DNA from: Parvibaculum sp039680535
GTDB lineage: Bacteria; Pseudomonadota; Alphaproteobacteria; Parvibaculales; Parvibaculaceae
Direction of reading: 5' to 3'
Assembly: GCF_039680535.1 (NCBI RefSeq)
Contig: NZ_JBDKSS010000023.1
Location: 62,001 to 126,000, forward strand
Length of the DNA: 64,000 nt
Part shown: in pieces, positions 44,138-53,245 of the stretch
Layout of the letters: the number at the start of each line of letters is the position of its first letter
Numbering within the stretch: position 1 is the first letter of the stretch
Notes under the pieces: model-generated
What the model was told of the DNA's origin: nothing
The model's input: only the letters and a program-made list of their open reading frames with translations
Databases searched by the model: none
Made by a program: the position numbers and the translations under genes

Positions 44138-44554
44138 TCAAACACCCGCGAGATTTGCCGGGGGAATGGTGCGGGGTGCAGATGGGGCGCCGGCCGCATC
44201 TGCCGGGGCGTTTTCCTGCTCCTCATGGGCTTTTTCGGTGAGCCACAGGAAAAGCTTGCTGCCGTAATAGGCCGTTTGATGGGCGACGTGGGCGACGACG
44301 GCGTGGCTGCGCTCGCAGACATCGGCATTGCGGCTGCAGAAGCCCATCATGTCCTGCGCCGAGCGTGCGGCGAGCGTCAGCATTTCACCGGCGTCGATGT
44401 CGGGCTTCGCTGCGGTCGCGGAGCCTCCTTCGGCATAGGCGGCGGCGCTGAGGCCGTCAGTGCCGGGCTTGCGCGACGCGCTGTCATAACCCGCCGCAGG
44501 CAGGAGGAAGGCAAGCACGGTCAGCCAGAAGGCGGCTCTGAGAATGAACGACAT
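44138..44554 (-). CDS. DUF5330 secreted protein
   Basis: A 138-residue protein with an N-terminal signal or anchor (AFWLTVLAFLLPAAG) and the DUF5330 block (DMMGFCSRNADVCERSHAVV, with two Cys that could pair, then YGSKLFLWLTEKAHEE). The C-terminus is Ala/Pro-rich. The family is restricted to alphaproteobacteria and uncharacterised. Confidence 0.8.
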   Translation of the reverse strand: MSFILRAAFWLTVLAFLLPAAGYDSASRKPGTDGLSAAAYAEGGSATAAKPDIDAGEMLTLAARSAQDMMGFCSRNADVCERSHAVVAHVAHQTAYYGSKLFLWLTEKAHEEQENAPADAAGAPSAPRTIPPANLAGV

Positions 44555-44880
44555 ATCGGCAGTTCCTTTCGCGTCTCGCTCGCGAAATTAGCCCCGATCT
44601 ACTTCGTGCCCGTTAAGTCGATACATAAAATGCGACGATAATTCGAAGATGATCTGGATTTATTCCAGTATGGTTGAAAAGACGATGATCCTTTTGCTTG
44701 GTATTTATTCTAATTTATCTCGAATACGCCGAAAATTAGAGGCGCATTCGATTCAATGTCGAAGCTGATTTGATTAAAATTGTTCCTGTTTCCACGCGCC
44801 GCCAGCGCCCGGATTGCGCGCCAAGGAAAAAGCCCCGCGGAGCGATCCGCGGGGCTTTTGTCTCAAGGCGTTTCCGCTTG
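44555..44880. other. intergenic region with an AT-rich core
   Basis: A 326-bp gap. 44620-44790 is AT-rich and holds no convincing gene; a 39-codon ORF (44649-44768) lacks a ribosome-binding site. It likely contains the DUF5330 promoter. The other end holds the terminator at 44828-44859. Confidence 0.5.
44828..44859 (-). terminator. strong intrinsic terminator of the lipoprotein gene
   Basis: A perfect 14-bp stem (44828-44841 with 44846-44859), GC-rich with an A/T-rich base and a GCGA loop, ends in T-runs. It lies 21 bp after the lipoprotein stop codon on the minus strand. Confidence 0.9.
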
Positions 44881-45972
44881 TCAGTGGACCGCAGGCATCG
44901 ACGAGGCCCAGCAGGCGCGGACGTCTTCGACGCCGTGGGTGCCGGTGCACCACGCCTCTTCCGAGGGGAAGTGGGCGGCGGCAATGCACTGGTTGAGGTT
45001 GAGGCGTGCCCAGTTCAGGCAGGTCGACGTATCGTCGCGCGCCGAGGCGCTGCTGACAGGAGCGGAGAGGATCTGACGCGCGCCCAGGGCGAGGATCCTG
45101 GTCATCACTGTGGGCGTTGCGGCCTGCGCCTCGCCGATCGGGGCGAAGGAGCGGGCCAGCGAAGCGAGGCGCGTGGTCATGGAGGGCGCGGCGATGGATT
45201 GGGCCGGGGCTTGCGCATATTGGGCGGGCGAAAGCGGCTCGTTCATACCCCACTTCTGGCGCTGGAACTGCTGCGCCACGTCGAGGAAGCGCTTGCGCAG
45301 CGCGGCCAGGCGCTGGTTCTCGGCGCTGACGGAAGCGATCACGTCGGCCTGAGCGGCGCTGGCGCCCGGAATGCTCAGCACATAGTCAGGGTTGTCGAGG
45401 GCGGCGAGTACGCGCGCCTCGCCATTCCTGCCGACTTCGCTGCGCACGCCGTCGGCGAAGGCCTTGTTCTGGGCGGCGGTCATCGCGCGAACCGCGTACC
45501 AGCCGGCGGCCATCGTTTCGGGCTGGGCGAAACGCAGATCCTTCAGTACACGCCGCACTTCCTTGGGCGTGTTGAGCTTGCTCTTTTCGGCCCCCGCGAC
45601 GGCGTCGCCATATTTCAGATAGACGCCCGCGAGCTGGCGGATCGGCACGCTGTAGCTGAAGCGTTCGAGCCCGGCGGTGGGCGAAATGGACGCGACCTTG
45701 AATTCACGGTGGCGCGGTGACGGCAGCGGAATGGGAATGCCCGAACTCGCGATATTTTCGACCGCTGGGTTCACGGCGGCGTAGGTCGGCTTCGCAACCG
45801 GTGCGGCCGCGGCAGCCTGAACGGGCGCAGCCTGTTTGCTTGCATTCTCCGCCGAGCCGCCCTCGATGATCGTGCAACCGGCGATCATCGAGCCCAGCAT
45901 GAGCGAACTCGCGCCAATGGCCACGCCACGCTTCAGACGCATGAACGCAACCCGGTTATTTAAACCCAACAT
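44881..45972 (-). CDS. lipoprotein of unknown function
   Basis: A 363-residue protein from ATG 45972, after AAGGGGATT; the longer frame (46179) overlaps the divergent DUF1491 gene and is not coding. A signal ends in a lipobox (GSMIAGC). An Ala/Pro-rich linker follows, then a helical domain (KSKLNTPKEVRRVLKDLRFA and KAFADGVRSEVGRNGEARVLAAL) and a C-terminal Cys-containing part (CLNWARLNLNQCIAAAHF, WCTGTHGVEDVRACWASS). No family is recognised. Confidence 0.8.
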   Translation of the reverse strand: MLGLNNRVAFMRLKRGVAIGASSLMLGSMIAGCTIIEGGSAENASKQAAPVQAAAAAPVAKPTYAAVNPAVENIASSGIPIPLPSPRHREFKVASISPTAGLERFSYSVPIRQLAGVYLKYGDAVAGAEKSKLNTPKEVRRVLKDLRFAQPETMAAGWYAVRAMTAAQNKAFADGVRSEVGRNGEARVLAALDNPDYVLSIPGASAAQADVIASVSAENQRLAALRKRFLDVAQQFQRQKWGMNEPLSPAQYAQAPAQSIAAPSMTTRLASLARSFAPIGEAQAATPTVMTRILALGARQILSAPVSSASARDDTSTCLNWARLNLNQCIAAAHFPSEEAWCTGTHGVEDVRACWASSMPAVH

Positions 45973-46199
45973 GCAAATCCCCTTTGAGAGCGAGTCCGTT
46001 TTCTGCTTTTCGGCGTCTACCTGCCTGACGCACCGTCCGGCAAACTCTTCGACTGTCCGGTTTCGGTGCGGCGCCCGACGTGTTAACGGATTGGCAGGGA
46101 TTCTAATGCGCGTCGCCTGCTTCGGCAAAGCGGAAAGATTGCCAAGGCCCGGCGGCTTGATCGCCGAGGCGAAATGCATCGCAGATGCAGGGATGGAAT

Positions 46200-46541
46200 A
46201 TGGAAAGTGCGCCGCGGCTCAAGGCGGAAATCTGGGTGAAAGCGCTGATCCGGCGCTGCGAAGTCGCTGGCGCGCAGGCCATGGTCGTACGCCGTGGGGA
46301 CGCGCAATCGGGCGTCGTGCTCGTCAAGGTAAACAGGCTCGACCGTTCCGCTTCGGTTTATTCGCCCGCCCGCGCGGGCGACGGCTCACTGATCTGGATG
46401 GTGGGCACGGGGCCGGAACCCGTGCCCGAACCAGAGGCCGACGCCTATATCGAGAGACAGCGCAAGTTCGATCCCGACCTCTGGGTCGTGGAAATCGAGG
46501 ATCGCGCCGGGCGGCATTTCCTGCAGGAGCCCGTGGCCTGA
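46200..46541 (+). CDS. DUF1491-family protein
   Basis: 113 residues from ATG 46200, after AGGGATGG; ATG 46185 is in frame too. The conserved block is RLKAEIWVKALIRRCEVAGAQ, then GVVLVKVNRLD and FDPDLWVVEIEDR. DUF1491 is a small alphaproteobacterial family of unknown function. It is convergent with the next small gene over 3 bp. Confidence 0.85.
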   Translation: MESAPRLKAEIWVKALIRRCEVAGAQAMVVRRGDAQSGVVLVKVNRLDRSASVYSPARAGDGSLIWMVGTGPEPVPEPEADAYIERQRKFDPDLWVVEIEDRAGRHFLQEPVA

Positions 46542-46544
46542 CCG

Positions 46545-46763
46545 TCAGGGCCGCATGAACATGAAGTCTTCGTCCGGGTCGAGATGCTCGGCGGCTTCCA
46601 GCAATTCGGCGCGGATATCTTCCGGGCTTCGCGTTTCGCGCCAGACGCGAAGAACGCCTTCGAAGAAGATGCGGGCGACGGCGTCGGTGGAAAGCTGCTT
46701 TTCGCGGGCTTCGGCGATGGCGGCTTCGAAATGCGGCTCTGCGATATCGCGTGCGGTTGTCAT
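46545..46763 (-). CDS. small acidic protein of unknown function
   Basis: 72 residues from ATG 46763. The sequence is acidic and helical (RDIAEPHFEAAIAEAREKQ and SPEDIRAELLEAAEHLDPDE). Several alphaproteobacteria have similar short proteins, but I recognise no function. The longer frame to 46838 has no ribosome-binding site. Confidence 0.6.
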   Translation of the reverse strand: MTTARDIAEPHFEAAIAEAREKQLSTDAVARIFFEGVLRVWRETRSPEDIRAELLEAAEHLDPDEDFMFMRP

Positions 46764-46957
46764 GGGTCTTGGCTTCTCATAGTGAATGTCGAATGGGTCG
46801 AGAATGCCCGGGGATGGCGCCGGAGGCCAGCCTGTCACGATGTCGCGCTTCGAGGCCCTCAGGCGGGTGACATTCCGGCGGGTGACAGGGCGGGCCCCTT
46901 CGAGTAGGTTCCGCCCCGCAGAGTGGAACGACGCTTTGAGCGGAACTGGAGACCATC

Positions 46958-48541
46958 TTGAGCACGATCGCGGACGAGGTCCAGAAGCGGCGGACCTTCG
47001 CCATCATCTCCCATCCTGACGCCGGCAAGACGACGCTGACGGAAAACCTGCTCCTCATGGGCGGCGCGATCCATCTCGCCGGTCAGGTGAAGGCGCGTGG
47101 CGACTCGCGACGGGCGCGCTCGGACTGGATGAAGATCGAGCAGGAACGCGGCATTTCGGTTTCGTCGGCGGTCATGACCTTCGCCTATGAGGGCATCACC
47201 TGCAATCTGCTCGACACGCCGGGCCATGAAGACTTCTCGGAAGACACCTACCGCACGCTGACGGCGGCGGACTCGGCGATCATGGTCATCGACGCGGCGA
47301 AGGGCATCGAAGCGCAGACGCTGAAGCTCTTCGAGGTCTGCCGGTTGCGCGACGTGCCGATCATCACCTTCATCAACAAGATCGACCGCGAAGGCGTGAG
47401 CCCCTTCGAGTTGATGGACGAGATCGCGACGAAGCTCGCTCTCGACACAGCGCCGATGATGTGGCCGGCGGGCATGGGCGGGTTGCTGAGGGGCGTCTTC
47501 GACCCGGAGCGCGACCGCTTCATTCCCTATGACCGCATGAGCGAGGGCAAGGAGGCGACGAGCCTTTCGGGCAATGAGATCGCCAATTACATGAGCGCGG
47601 ATGAACTCGCGGCCTTCCGCGAGGAAATGGAACTCGCGCGCGAAGGCTCGCCCGCCTTCGATCTCGAGGCCTATCGCGCCGGCCATCTCACGCCGGTCTA
47701 TTTCGGCAGCGCGCTCAGGAAGCTCGGCGTGCGCGAGCTTCTGAACGCCGTCGTGCAATTCGCGCCGACGCCGCGTCCGCAGCCCTCGTCGGCGCGGCTC
47801 GTGCAGCCGACCGAGCCCAAGGTTGCGGGCTTTGTCTTCAAGGTGCAGGCGAACATGGACGCGAACCATCGCGACCGCATCGCCTTCATGCGGCTGTGCT
47901 CGGGCAAGTTCAAGCGCGGCATGCGGCTCAAGGTCTCGGGCTCAGGCAAGACCATCGGCATTCACAATCCGACGCTCTTCTTCGCGCAGGATCGCGAACT
48001 CGTCGATGAGGCCTATGCGGGCGACATCATCGGCATCCCGAACCACGGCACGATCCGGGTCGGCGACACGCTGACGGAAGCGGAAGACCTGACCTTCACC
48101 GGCATTCCGAACTTCGCGCCGGAAATCCTGCAGCGCGTGCGCCTCGACGATCCGATGAAGGCGAAGCACATGCGCCGCGCGCTGGAAAGCCTCGCGGAAG
48201 AGGGCGTGACGCAGGTCTTCAAGCCGCAACTCGGCGCGAACTGGATCGTCGGTGTCGTCGGACGCCTCCAGCTCGAAGTGCTGGCGGCCCGCATCGAGAC
48301 CGAATACGAGATCAAGGTGAGCTTCGAAGCCTCACCCTTCGAGACGGCGCGATGGGTGACGGCGGAAGACCCGGCGGAACTCAAGCGTTTCGTCGATGCG
48401 CATCGCGGCAACATGGCCGACGACCGCGACGGCGCGCCGGTGTTCCTTGCCAAGAGCAATTGGGAACTCGGATATACGGCCGAGAAATGGCCGCATGTCC
48501 GCTTCTCCGCCACGCGCGAGCGCGCGCCGGTGGCCGCCTAG
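46958..48541 (+). CDS. prfC: peptide chain release factor 3
   Basis: A 527-residue translational GTPase that recycles RF1 and RF2 after termination. The start is a TTG at 46958 with GGAGA upstream. Its GTPase motifs are G1 HPDAGKTT (residues 19-26), G2 in ERGISVSSAVM, G3 DTPGHEDF and G4 NKID, followed by the beta-barrel domains and the RF3 C-terminal domain (GRLQLEVLAARIETEY). The length matches the family, and the TTG start may keep expression low. Confidence 0.97.
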   Translation: MSTIADEVQKRRTFAIISHPDAGKTTLTENLLLMGGAIHLAGQVKARGDSRRARSDWMKIEQERGISVSSAVMTFAYEGITCNLLDTPGHEDFSEDTYRTLTAADSAIMVIDAAKGIEAQTLKLFEVCRLRDVPIITFINKIDREGVSPFELMDEIATKLALDTAPMMWPAGMGGLLRGVFDPERDRFIPYDRMSEGKEATSLSGNEIANYMSADELAAFREEMELAREGSPAFDLEAYRAGHLTPVYFGSALRKLGVRELLNAVVQFAPTPRPQPSSARLVQPTEPKVAGFVFKVQANMDANHRDRIAFMRLCSGKFKRGMRLKVSGSGKTIGIHNPTLFFAQDRELVDEAYAGDIIGIPNHGTIRVGDTLTEAEDLTFTGIPNFAPEILQRVRLDDPMKAKHMRRALESLAEEGVTQVFKPQLGANWIVGVVGRLQLEVLAARIETEYEIKVSFEASPFETARWVTAEDPAELKRFVDAHRGNMADDRDGAPVFLAKSNWELGYTAEKWPHVRFSATRERAPVAA

Positions 48542-48543
48542 TT

Positions 48544-49866
48544 TCAGCCCTTCGCGCTTGCGACGGCCTTGTCGACGGCGACCTTCAGCGTCTCCGCGAT
48601 GCGGTCGAGCTCGCCGTCCTCCACGGTGAAGGCGGGGCCGACGCAGATGATGTCGCGGATCGCGCCCGTGCCGCCGCCATAGAAGAAGACGCCTTCCTTC
48701 AGGCCGGCGGCGACGACGCGGCCCGTGATGCCCGCTTCGACGGGGAAGCGTTCCAGTGTTTCGCGGTCCTTCACGATTTCGATGGCGCGGAAGAGGCCGC
48801 GTCCGCGAATTTCGGCGATGTTCGGATGCTGGCCGAGCGCCGCCTGGAGGCGGGCGCCGAGCTCGTCGCCCTTTGTCGCGGAACGCGCGACGAGATCTTC
48901 GCGCTCCATGATTTCGAGCACCTTGTCGGCGGTGGCGCAGGCGCCGGGATGCGCGCCATAGGTATAGAACATCAGCGCTTCGCCCTTCGCGGCAAGCGGT
49001 GCGACGACGGCATCGGTCGCGAAGACGCCGACGATGGGCGCGTAGCCGCCCGCCAGACCCTTGCCCGCGAACATGATGTCGGGTTCGAGGCCGTAATGTT
49101 CGGCGGCGAAGCGCTTGCCGGTGCGGCCATAGCCGACCATGACTTCGTCGGAGACGATCAGGATGCCGTGGCGGCGACATATCTCCTGCACCATCGGCCA
49201 GTAGCGCGGGCCGGGCTCGATGGCGCCGCCGGAAGAACCGTTGAGCGGTTCGCCGACAAAGGCGGCGATGGTGTCCGGCCCTTCGCGGAGGATCGTTTCT
49301 TCGAGCGCTTTTGCCGCGGCGATGTCGAAATCAGGATGATTGCGGCCGAGCGGCGAGCGCAGCGCATAGGGCGTCGGCACATGGAGCACATGCGGCATGA
49401 CGCTTTCAAAGCCCGCCTTGCGCGCGACATGGCCACCGACGGCGAGCGTCAGCGCGGTGGTGCCGTGATAGGAAATCTCGCGGCCGATGATCTTGACGCG
49501 CTTCGTCTCGCCCTTGGCCTGAAAATGCTGGATCGCGAGCTTGATCGCCGCGTCGCCCGCTTCGGAGCCGCCACTTGCGAGCCAGACGCGGGTCAGGTGC
49601 GGCGGCAGCCAGGCGCGGCGCAGGCGCTCGACAAGGCGCAGCCGCTCCGGCGTCGAGAAGGGCGGCACGGCGTAGGACATGGAAACCATGGCCGCCGCGC
49701 AGGCATCTGCGACTTCCTTCCGTCCATGACCCACATTCGAAACGATGGCGCCGCCGGAGGCGTCCAGGATCGATCCGCCATTGCGGAGGTAGAGCGTGCG
49801 TCCCTCGGCATGGGAAAGGTCGATGGAAACGCGGGCGGGCACGAAGGGCCAGAGATTGTCTTGCAT
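48544..49866 (-). CDS. class-III pyridoxal-phosphate aminotransferase
   Basis: A 440-residue enzyme from ATG 49866. PLP-binding Lys269 lies in MFAGKGLAGGYAP, with the ASGGSEAGDAAIKLA phosphate loop and DEVMVGYGRTG. Class-III enzymes take omega-amino groups from amines, beta-alanine or GABA. The neighbour DadA-like oxidase, divergent across 110 bp, suggests amino-acid turnover. The exact amine is unknown. Confidence 0.9.
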   Translation of the reverse strand: MQDNLWPFVPARVSIDLSHAEGRTLYLRNGGSILDASGGAIVSNVGHGRKEVADACAAAMVSMSYAVPPFSTPERLRLVERLRRAWLPPHLTRVWLASGGSEAGDAAIKLAIQHFQAKGETKRVKIIGREISYHGTTALTLAVGGHVARKAGFESVMPHVLHVPTPYALRSPLGRNHPDFDIAAAKALEETILREGPDTIAAFVGEPLNGSSGGAIEPGPRYWPMVQEICRRHGILIVSDEVMVGYGRTGKRFAAEHYGLEPDIMFAGKGLAGGYAPIVGVFATDAVVAPLAAKGEALMFYTYGAHPGACATADKVLEIMEREDLVARSATKGDELGARLQAALGQHPNIAEIRGRGLFRAIEIVKDRETLERFPVEAGITGRVVAAGLKEGVFFYGGGTGAIRDIICVGPAFTVEDGELDRIAETLKVAVDKAVASAKG

Positions 49867-49976
49867 CGGCGGTCCTGAGTCGGAGGGCATAAGGCCGCGC
49901 ATTATGCCTCAGCGCGCGTTGCGCTTCCATGTCGGCTCCTGTCGGGAGTAGAGTGCGCTCATCCCGGAGGTCAATC

Positions 49977-51260
49977 TTGAAAGTTGTCGTTATTGGTGCC
50001 GGCATCGTCGGCGTCACCACAGCCTATGAATTCGCCGAGCGCGGCCATCAGGTGACCCTTATCGACCGGCGCGAAGGGGCGGGCCTTGAAACGAGCTATG
50101 CGAATGGCGGCCAGCTTGGCGCCGGCGAAGTCGCGCCATGGGCGGGGCCGGAGGTGCCGTGGCTCGCGCTCAAATGGATGGGCCGGCCCGACGGGCCGTT
50201 CAGGTTGCGACTGAAGGCCGATCCTGAACAGTGGATATGGCTCCTGCGTTTTCTCATGCGCTGCCGTGCCTCGGCACGGGCGGAGCGGGTTCTGCCCAAT
50301 CTCGGCCTCGCGCTGCTGACGCAGTCGCGGCTCGACGAGATCACGACGAAGCTCGCCGCCGAAGGCGCGCCGATTGCATTCGACGAGCGGCGCGACGGCA
50401 TCATGCAAATTTTCCACTATGAGCATTCGCTGAAGGAAGCGGCGAAGGGCGCCGAGGTGATGCGCCGCGCGGGGCTCGAACAGCGCGTGCTGAGGGTGGA
50501 TGAATGCGTTGAGGTGGAGCCGGCTCTCGCATCTGCCGCACAGCGCGGCGAGATTGTCGGCGGCCTATACTGCGCGAGCGACAGAAGCGGCGACGCGCAT
50601 GCCTTCACGCGCGAGCTGGCGGCGCGGGCCGAGCGGTTGGGCGTGCGCTTTATCACGAGCGCAGAGGTCGAACGCTTCGAAACGCAAGGCGATCTCATCA
50701 CCGGCGTCAGGACGAATGGATGGCTGTTTGGCGGCGACGCCATTATTCTGGCCGCGGGCGTCGGCTCGGCGGCGCTCGCGCGGCAGCTGGGGCTGCGGAT
50801 TCCCGTCTATCCGCTGAAAGGCTATTCGGTGACGGTGCCCGCGGGCGAGGGCGTCGCACCGAAAGTCAGCCTCACCGACGAGGCGCGCAAGATCGTGGTG
50901 AGCCGCTTCGGAGACCGCGTGCGCGTGGCGGGCACGGCGGAAGTGGCGGGCTATGACACGACGCTCGAAATGCCCCGCGCGAAGTCGGTGCTCGACGGAC
51001 TTCTGAGCCTGCTGCCGCAACTTTCGACGGGGGCGGACGAGGCCCAGTTCTGGACAGGCCTGCGCCCGATGAGTTCGGACGGAAGCCCATTAATTGGGCA
51101 GGCGGGGCGCTACCGAAATCTATATCTGAACACCGGCCACGGGTCGCTTGGCTGGACTCTGGGGGCCGGCAGCGCGGCCGCGCTCGCAGATGCGGTCTGT
51201 GGCACAAAGCCCCGGATCGATCTAACTCCTTTCAGTATAAAGAGATTTTCCTTCATCTGA
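49977..51260 (+). CDS. DadA-like FAD-dependent D-amino-acid dehydrogenase
   Basis: 427 residues from TTG 49977 with CGGAGG six bases upstream. The FAD-binding motif is VVVIGAGIVGVTTAYEFAERG at the N-terminus, followed by RREGAGLETSYANGGQLGAGE and the C-terminal FAD contact LNTGHGSLGWTLGAGSA. The plan is that of DadA, which oxidises D-alanine and other D-amino acids to 2-oxo acids, feeding the respiratory chain. A specific substrate is not proved. Confidence 0.9.
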   Translation: MKVVVIGAGIVGVTTAYEFAERGHQVTLIDRREGAGLETSYANGGQLGAGEVAPWAGPEVPWLALKWMGRPDGPFRLRLKADPEQWIWLLRFLMRCRASARAERVLPNLGLALLTQSRLDEITTKLAAEGAPIAFDERRDGIMQIFHYEHSLKEAAKGAEVMRRAGLEQRVLRVDECVEVEPALASAAQRGEIVGGLYCASDRSGDAHAFTRELAARAERLGVRFITSAEVERFETQGDLITGVRTNGWLFGGDAIILAAGVGSAALARQLGLRIPVYPLKGYSVTVPAGEGVAPKVSLTDEARKIVVSRFGDRVRVAGTAEVAGYDTTLEMPRAKSVLDGLLSLLPQLSTGADEAQFWTGLRPMSSDGSPLIGQAGRYRNLYLNTGHGSLGWTLGAGSAAALADAVCGTKPRIDLTPFSIKRFSFI

Positions 51261-51285
51261 CGTTGCACGAACCAGCATGCCTGCG

Positions 51286-51306
51286 TTTTTGTGCGGTGCA
51301 CAAAAA
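51286..51306. promoter_or_regulatory. palindrome TTTTTGTGC-GGT-GCACAAAAA upstream of the phasin gene
   Basis: Perfect 9-bp arms with a 3-bp centre, immediately before the -35 element. With the dyad at 51339-51355 it flanks the promoter. TGC-containing dyads are typical of PhaR-type repressor sites at phasin genes. Confidence 0.75.
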
Positions 51307-51310
51307 CCGC

Positions 51311-51339
51311 TTGACGGGCAATTGTGGACAATTTAATTT
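51311..51339 (+). promoter_or_regulatory. sigma70-type promoter of the phasin gene
   Basis: TTGACG (51311-51316) and TAATTT (51334-51339) are spaced by 17 bp. The first operator-like dyad ends just upstream and the second overlaps the expected transcription start. Confidence 0.6.
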
Positions 51340-51355
51340 TTGTGCAACGCACAAA
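51339..51355. promoter_or_regulatory. second palindrome TTTGTGC-AAC-GCACAAA, candidate PhaR site
   Basis: Perfect 7-bp arms with a 3-bp centre, overlapping the expected transcription start of the phasin gene. A third half-site TTTGTGC lies at 51367-51373. Confidence 0.7.
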
Positions 51356-51418
51356 TTCGATGAGGATTTGTGCAGATGCTTCCACAGGGTCGCATCCATG
51401 CAATGAGGAGAATGGACG

Positions 51419-51790
51419 ATGACGGAAACGACCGCGGCTCCCAAAGCCAAGAAGACCACGAAGTCGAAGCCCAAGGCCGCATCGGCGAAAGCCGCTCCGA
51501 AAGCTGCCGCTGCCAAGAAGAAGACCCCGATCGAAGTTGCGTCGGGCATCATCAGCGAACTGACCCGTACCAATTTCGAAGAAACCGTCGAGACGGCCAA
51601 GGCCGTGATGAAGTCCGGCGACATCAAGGCCGCTGTCGAACTTCAGAACGAGTTTCTCCGCGCCGTCTTCAAGCGCAACCTCGACGCCGCCCGCGAGATC
51701 AACGAGATCACCGTGTCGGCCGTGCGCGAAGCCGTTGCCCCCTATGCCGAAAAGGTCAACGACGCTTTCGATAAGCTCCGCGCCGCGTAA
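51419..51790 (+). CDS. phasin-family polyhydroxyalkanoate granule protein
   Basis: A 123-residue protein starting at ATG 51419 after GAGGAGAA. Residues 1-37 are Lys/Ala/Pro-rich and basic, and about 40-123 an amphipathic helical phasin domain (EVASGIISELTRTNFEETVE, then VELQNEFLRAVFKRNLDAAREINEI). Phasins coat polyester granules; the basic N-terminus may bind nucleic acid. The promoter carries two dyads, and a terminator lies at 51837-51862, so it is a single-gene unit. Confidence 0.88.
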   Translation: MTETTAAPKAKKTTKSKPKAASAKAAPKAAAAKKKTPIEVASGIISELTRTNFEETVETAKAVMKSGDIKAAVELQNEFLRAVFKRNLDAAREINEITVSAVREAVAPYAEKVNDAFDKLRAA

Positions 51791-51836
51791 TTCGCGCGGA
51801 ACGATCGTTTCCCTTCAGTAGTCCTGTTGCGTAAAG

Positions 51837-51862
51837 GCCCGGCGCTCGAAAGAGCGCCGGGC
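51837..51862 (+). terminator. intrinsic terminator of the phasin gene
   Basis: An 11-bp perfect stem (51837-51847 with 51852-51862), a GAAA loop and a TTAGTTTTT tail lie 46 bp after the phasin stop codon. Confidence 0.9.
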
Positions 51863-51956
51863 TTAGTTTTTGGCGGCCCGGTTTGACCATCGCGCTTTAC
51901 CGGCGGCTAACCGATCAAGCCTAGAGTTTCCGGTTCATGGATTGGGCCGGGGCGAA

Positions 51957-52736
51957 ATGGACGGATTCAGACGATCGGCGAAGTGGAAGGGTTCGGGCCT
52001 CATGGCGCTGATGGCGCTCATGCTCGCCGCCTGCGCCCAGAAGGCCGATTTCGGCCGCGAGGCGCCAAGCGCCTATGACCGCCTGGGGGAAAAGACGCTC
52101 GCCTATCTGGGCGAGGGGAGCGACGTGGCATTGCCGCTCACATCCGCCGAACGCGACCTGCGCACCATGTCGTCCGATTTCTCGACGGGCGGCTCCGCGC
52201 CGCGCAAGGGCGCCGTGACCGCCATGACCGACTGGATCGAGGCGCAGGTGACGACACCGCCGCCCGCGAGCCTCGCCTATTACGAGGCGTTGGTCGACAG
52301 GCATCGTGCGAGCCCCGTTTCCCTCGTCAACGCGCTGGGCGACGACATCGCCGGCGACAATGCGCGGATGGACATGATTTCGCCGGTCTGCGACGAGGTG
52401 ATCGCGGAGGATCGTTCGCGGACGGATGATCTTCTCGGCGGCGCGGAGGCGCGCGCCATCACCGATTATGAGGGGGCTGGCGCCTTTGCCAGGGTGCGGG
52501 TGCGCATCGGCGAAAACGACGCCATCATTGACAGGACGGTGAACGCGCTGGCGTCGCGGCTCGTCGGCTATCGCGTCGCGCTGGCCCATGCGCGGCTGGA
52601 CGCGCCGGTCGGAGACCGGCTCGTCGCCGTCGATGAGGCCTTGTCGGAGATGGAAAGGCGCCTCGCAATCCTGTCCGAAGGCGCCATGCGCCATGCGGCC
52701 ATTGCGGACGCGCTCAAGGCGAAGCCCGAGGGCTAG
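51957..52736 (+). CDS. lipoprotein of unknown function
   Basis: 259 residues from ATG 51957. The N-terminus is a signal with a lipobox (MLAAC) and the mature part is helical and polar (AERDLRTMSSDFSTGG, then NALASRLVGYRVALAHARLDAP and SEMERRLAILSEGAMR). No family is recognised. Its stop overlaps the convergent DUF934 stop by 4 bp. Confidence 0.75.
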   Translation: MDGFRRSAKWKGSGLMALMALMLAACAQKADFGREAPSAYDRLGEKTLAYLGEGSDVALPLTSAERDLRTMSSDFSTGGSAPRKGAVTAMTDWIEAQVTTPPPASLAYYEALVDRHRASPVSLVNALGDDIAGDNARMDMISPVCDEVIAEDRSRTDDLLGGAEARAITDYEGAGAFARVRVRIGENDAIIDRTVNALASRLVGYRVALAHARLDAPVGDRLVAVDEALSEMERRLAILSEGAMRHAAIADALKAKPEG

Positions 52737-53245
52737 CTCGCCTTGCGTGCCTGCGCGGCGAGACGCTGGCGGAGAGACATCACGGGTTCCGCACCATCGG
52801 TCGACGGCTGATAGGGATGCGTGAAGGTGCCGATCGATTCAGCGAAGATTTCCGGCGTGATCTCGTCGCGCACTTCGAGCGCGTCGAAGCCGCAACGGAC
52901 CAGGAAATAGAACTGGTCGCGCAGCACTGCGCCGACCGCCCGCACTTCGCCCTTGTAGTCATAGCGCTCGCGCAGGAGACGCGCATAGGAAAAGGCGCGG
53001 CCGTTGCGATAGACCGGGAACTCCAGCGCGACGAGCGCGAGGCGGTCGAGATGTTCGGCAATGAGGCTCGGCTCTTCGCCGCTCTTCAACTGCACGCCGA
53101 CGGGCGTCCCGCGGGAAAGGAGCAGGTTCTGCTCCTTCTGCCAGCGTTGCAGGCTGACGATGACCGCGCCTTCCGGCAGCGCCTCGTCATCGGCGACATG
53201 CTTCCATTCGTCCGCGACGAATTTGCCATTCTTAATGAGCTGCAT
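52733..53245 (-). CDS. DUF934-family sulfite-reduction accessory protein
   Basis: 170 residues from ATG 53245, after AGGAGAAGC. The conserved blocks are VDRLA-type ALVALEFPVYRNGRAFSYAR, LRERYDYKGEVRAVG and VLRDQFYFLVRCGFDALEV. DUF934 genes are habitually next to the sulfite reductase gene, so a part in assimilatory sulfite reduction is likely though unproven. The gene overlaps cysI by 14 bp. Confidence 0.9.
   Translation of the reverse strand: MQLIKNGKFVADEWKHVADDEALPEGAVIVSLQRWQKEQNLLLSRGTPVGVQLKSGEEPSLIAEHLDRLALVALEFPVYRNGRAFSYARLLRERYDYKGEVRAVGAVLRDQFYFLVRCGFDALEVRDEITPEIFAESIGTFTHPYQPSTDGAEPVMSLRQRLAAQARKAS

Noticed and set aside
44649..44768. A 39-codon ORF in the AT-rich gap
   Set aside because: No ribosome-binding site, no hydrophobic or domain pattern that is convincing; AT-rich DNA gives such frames by chance of base composition.
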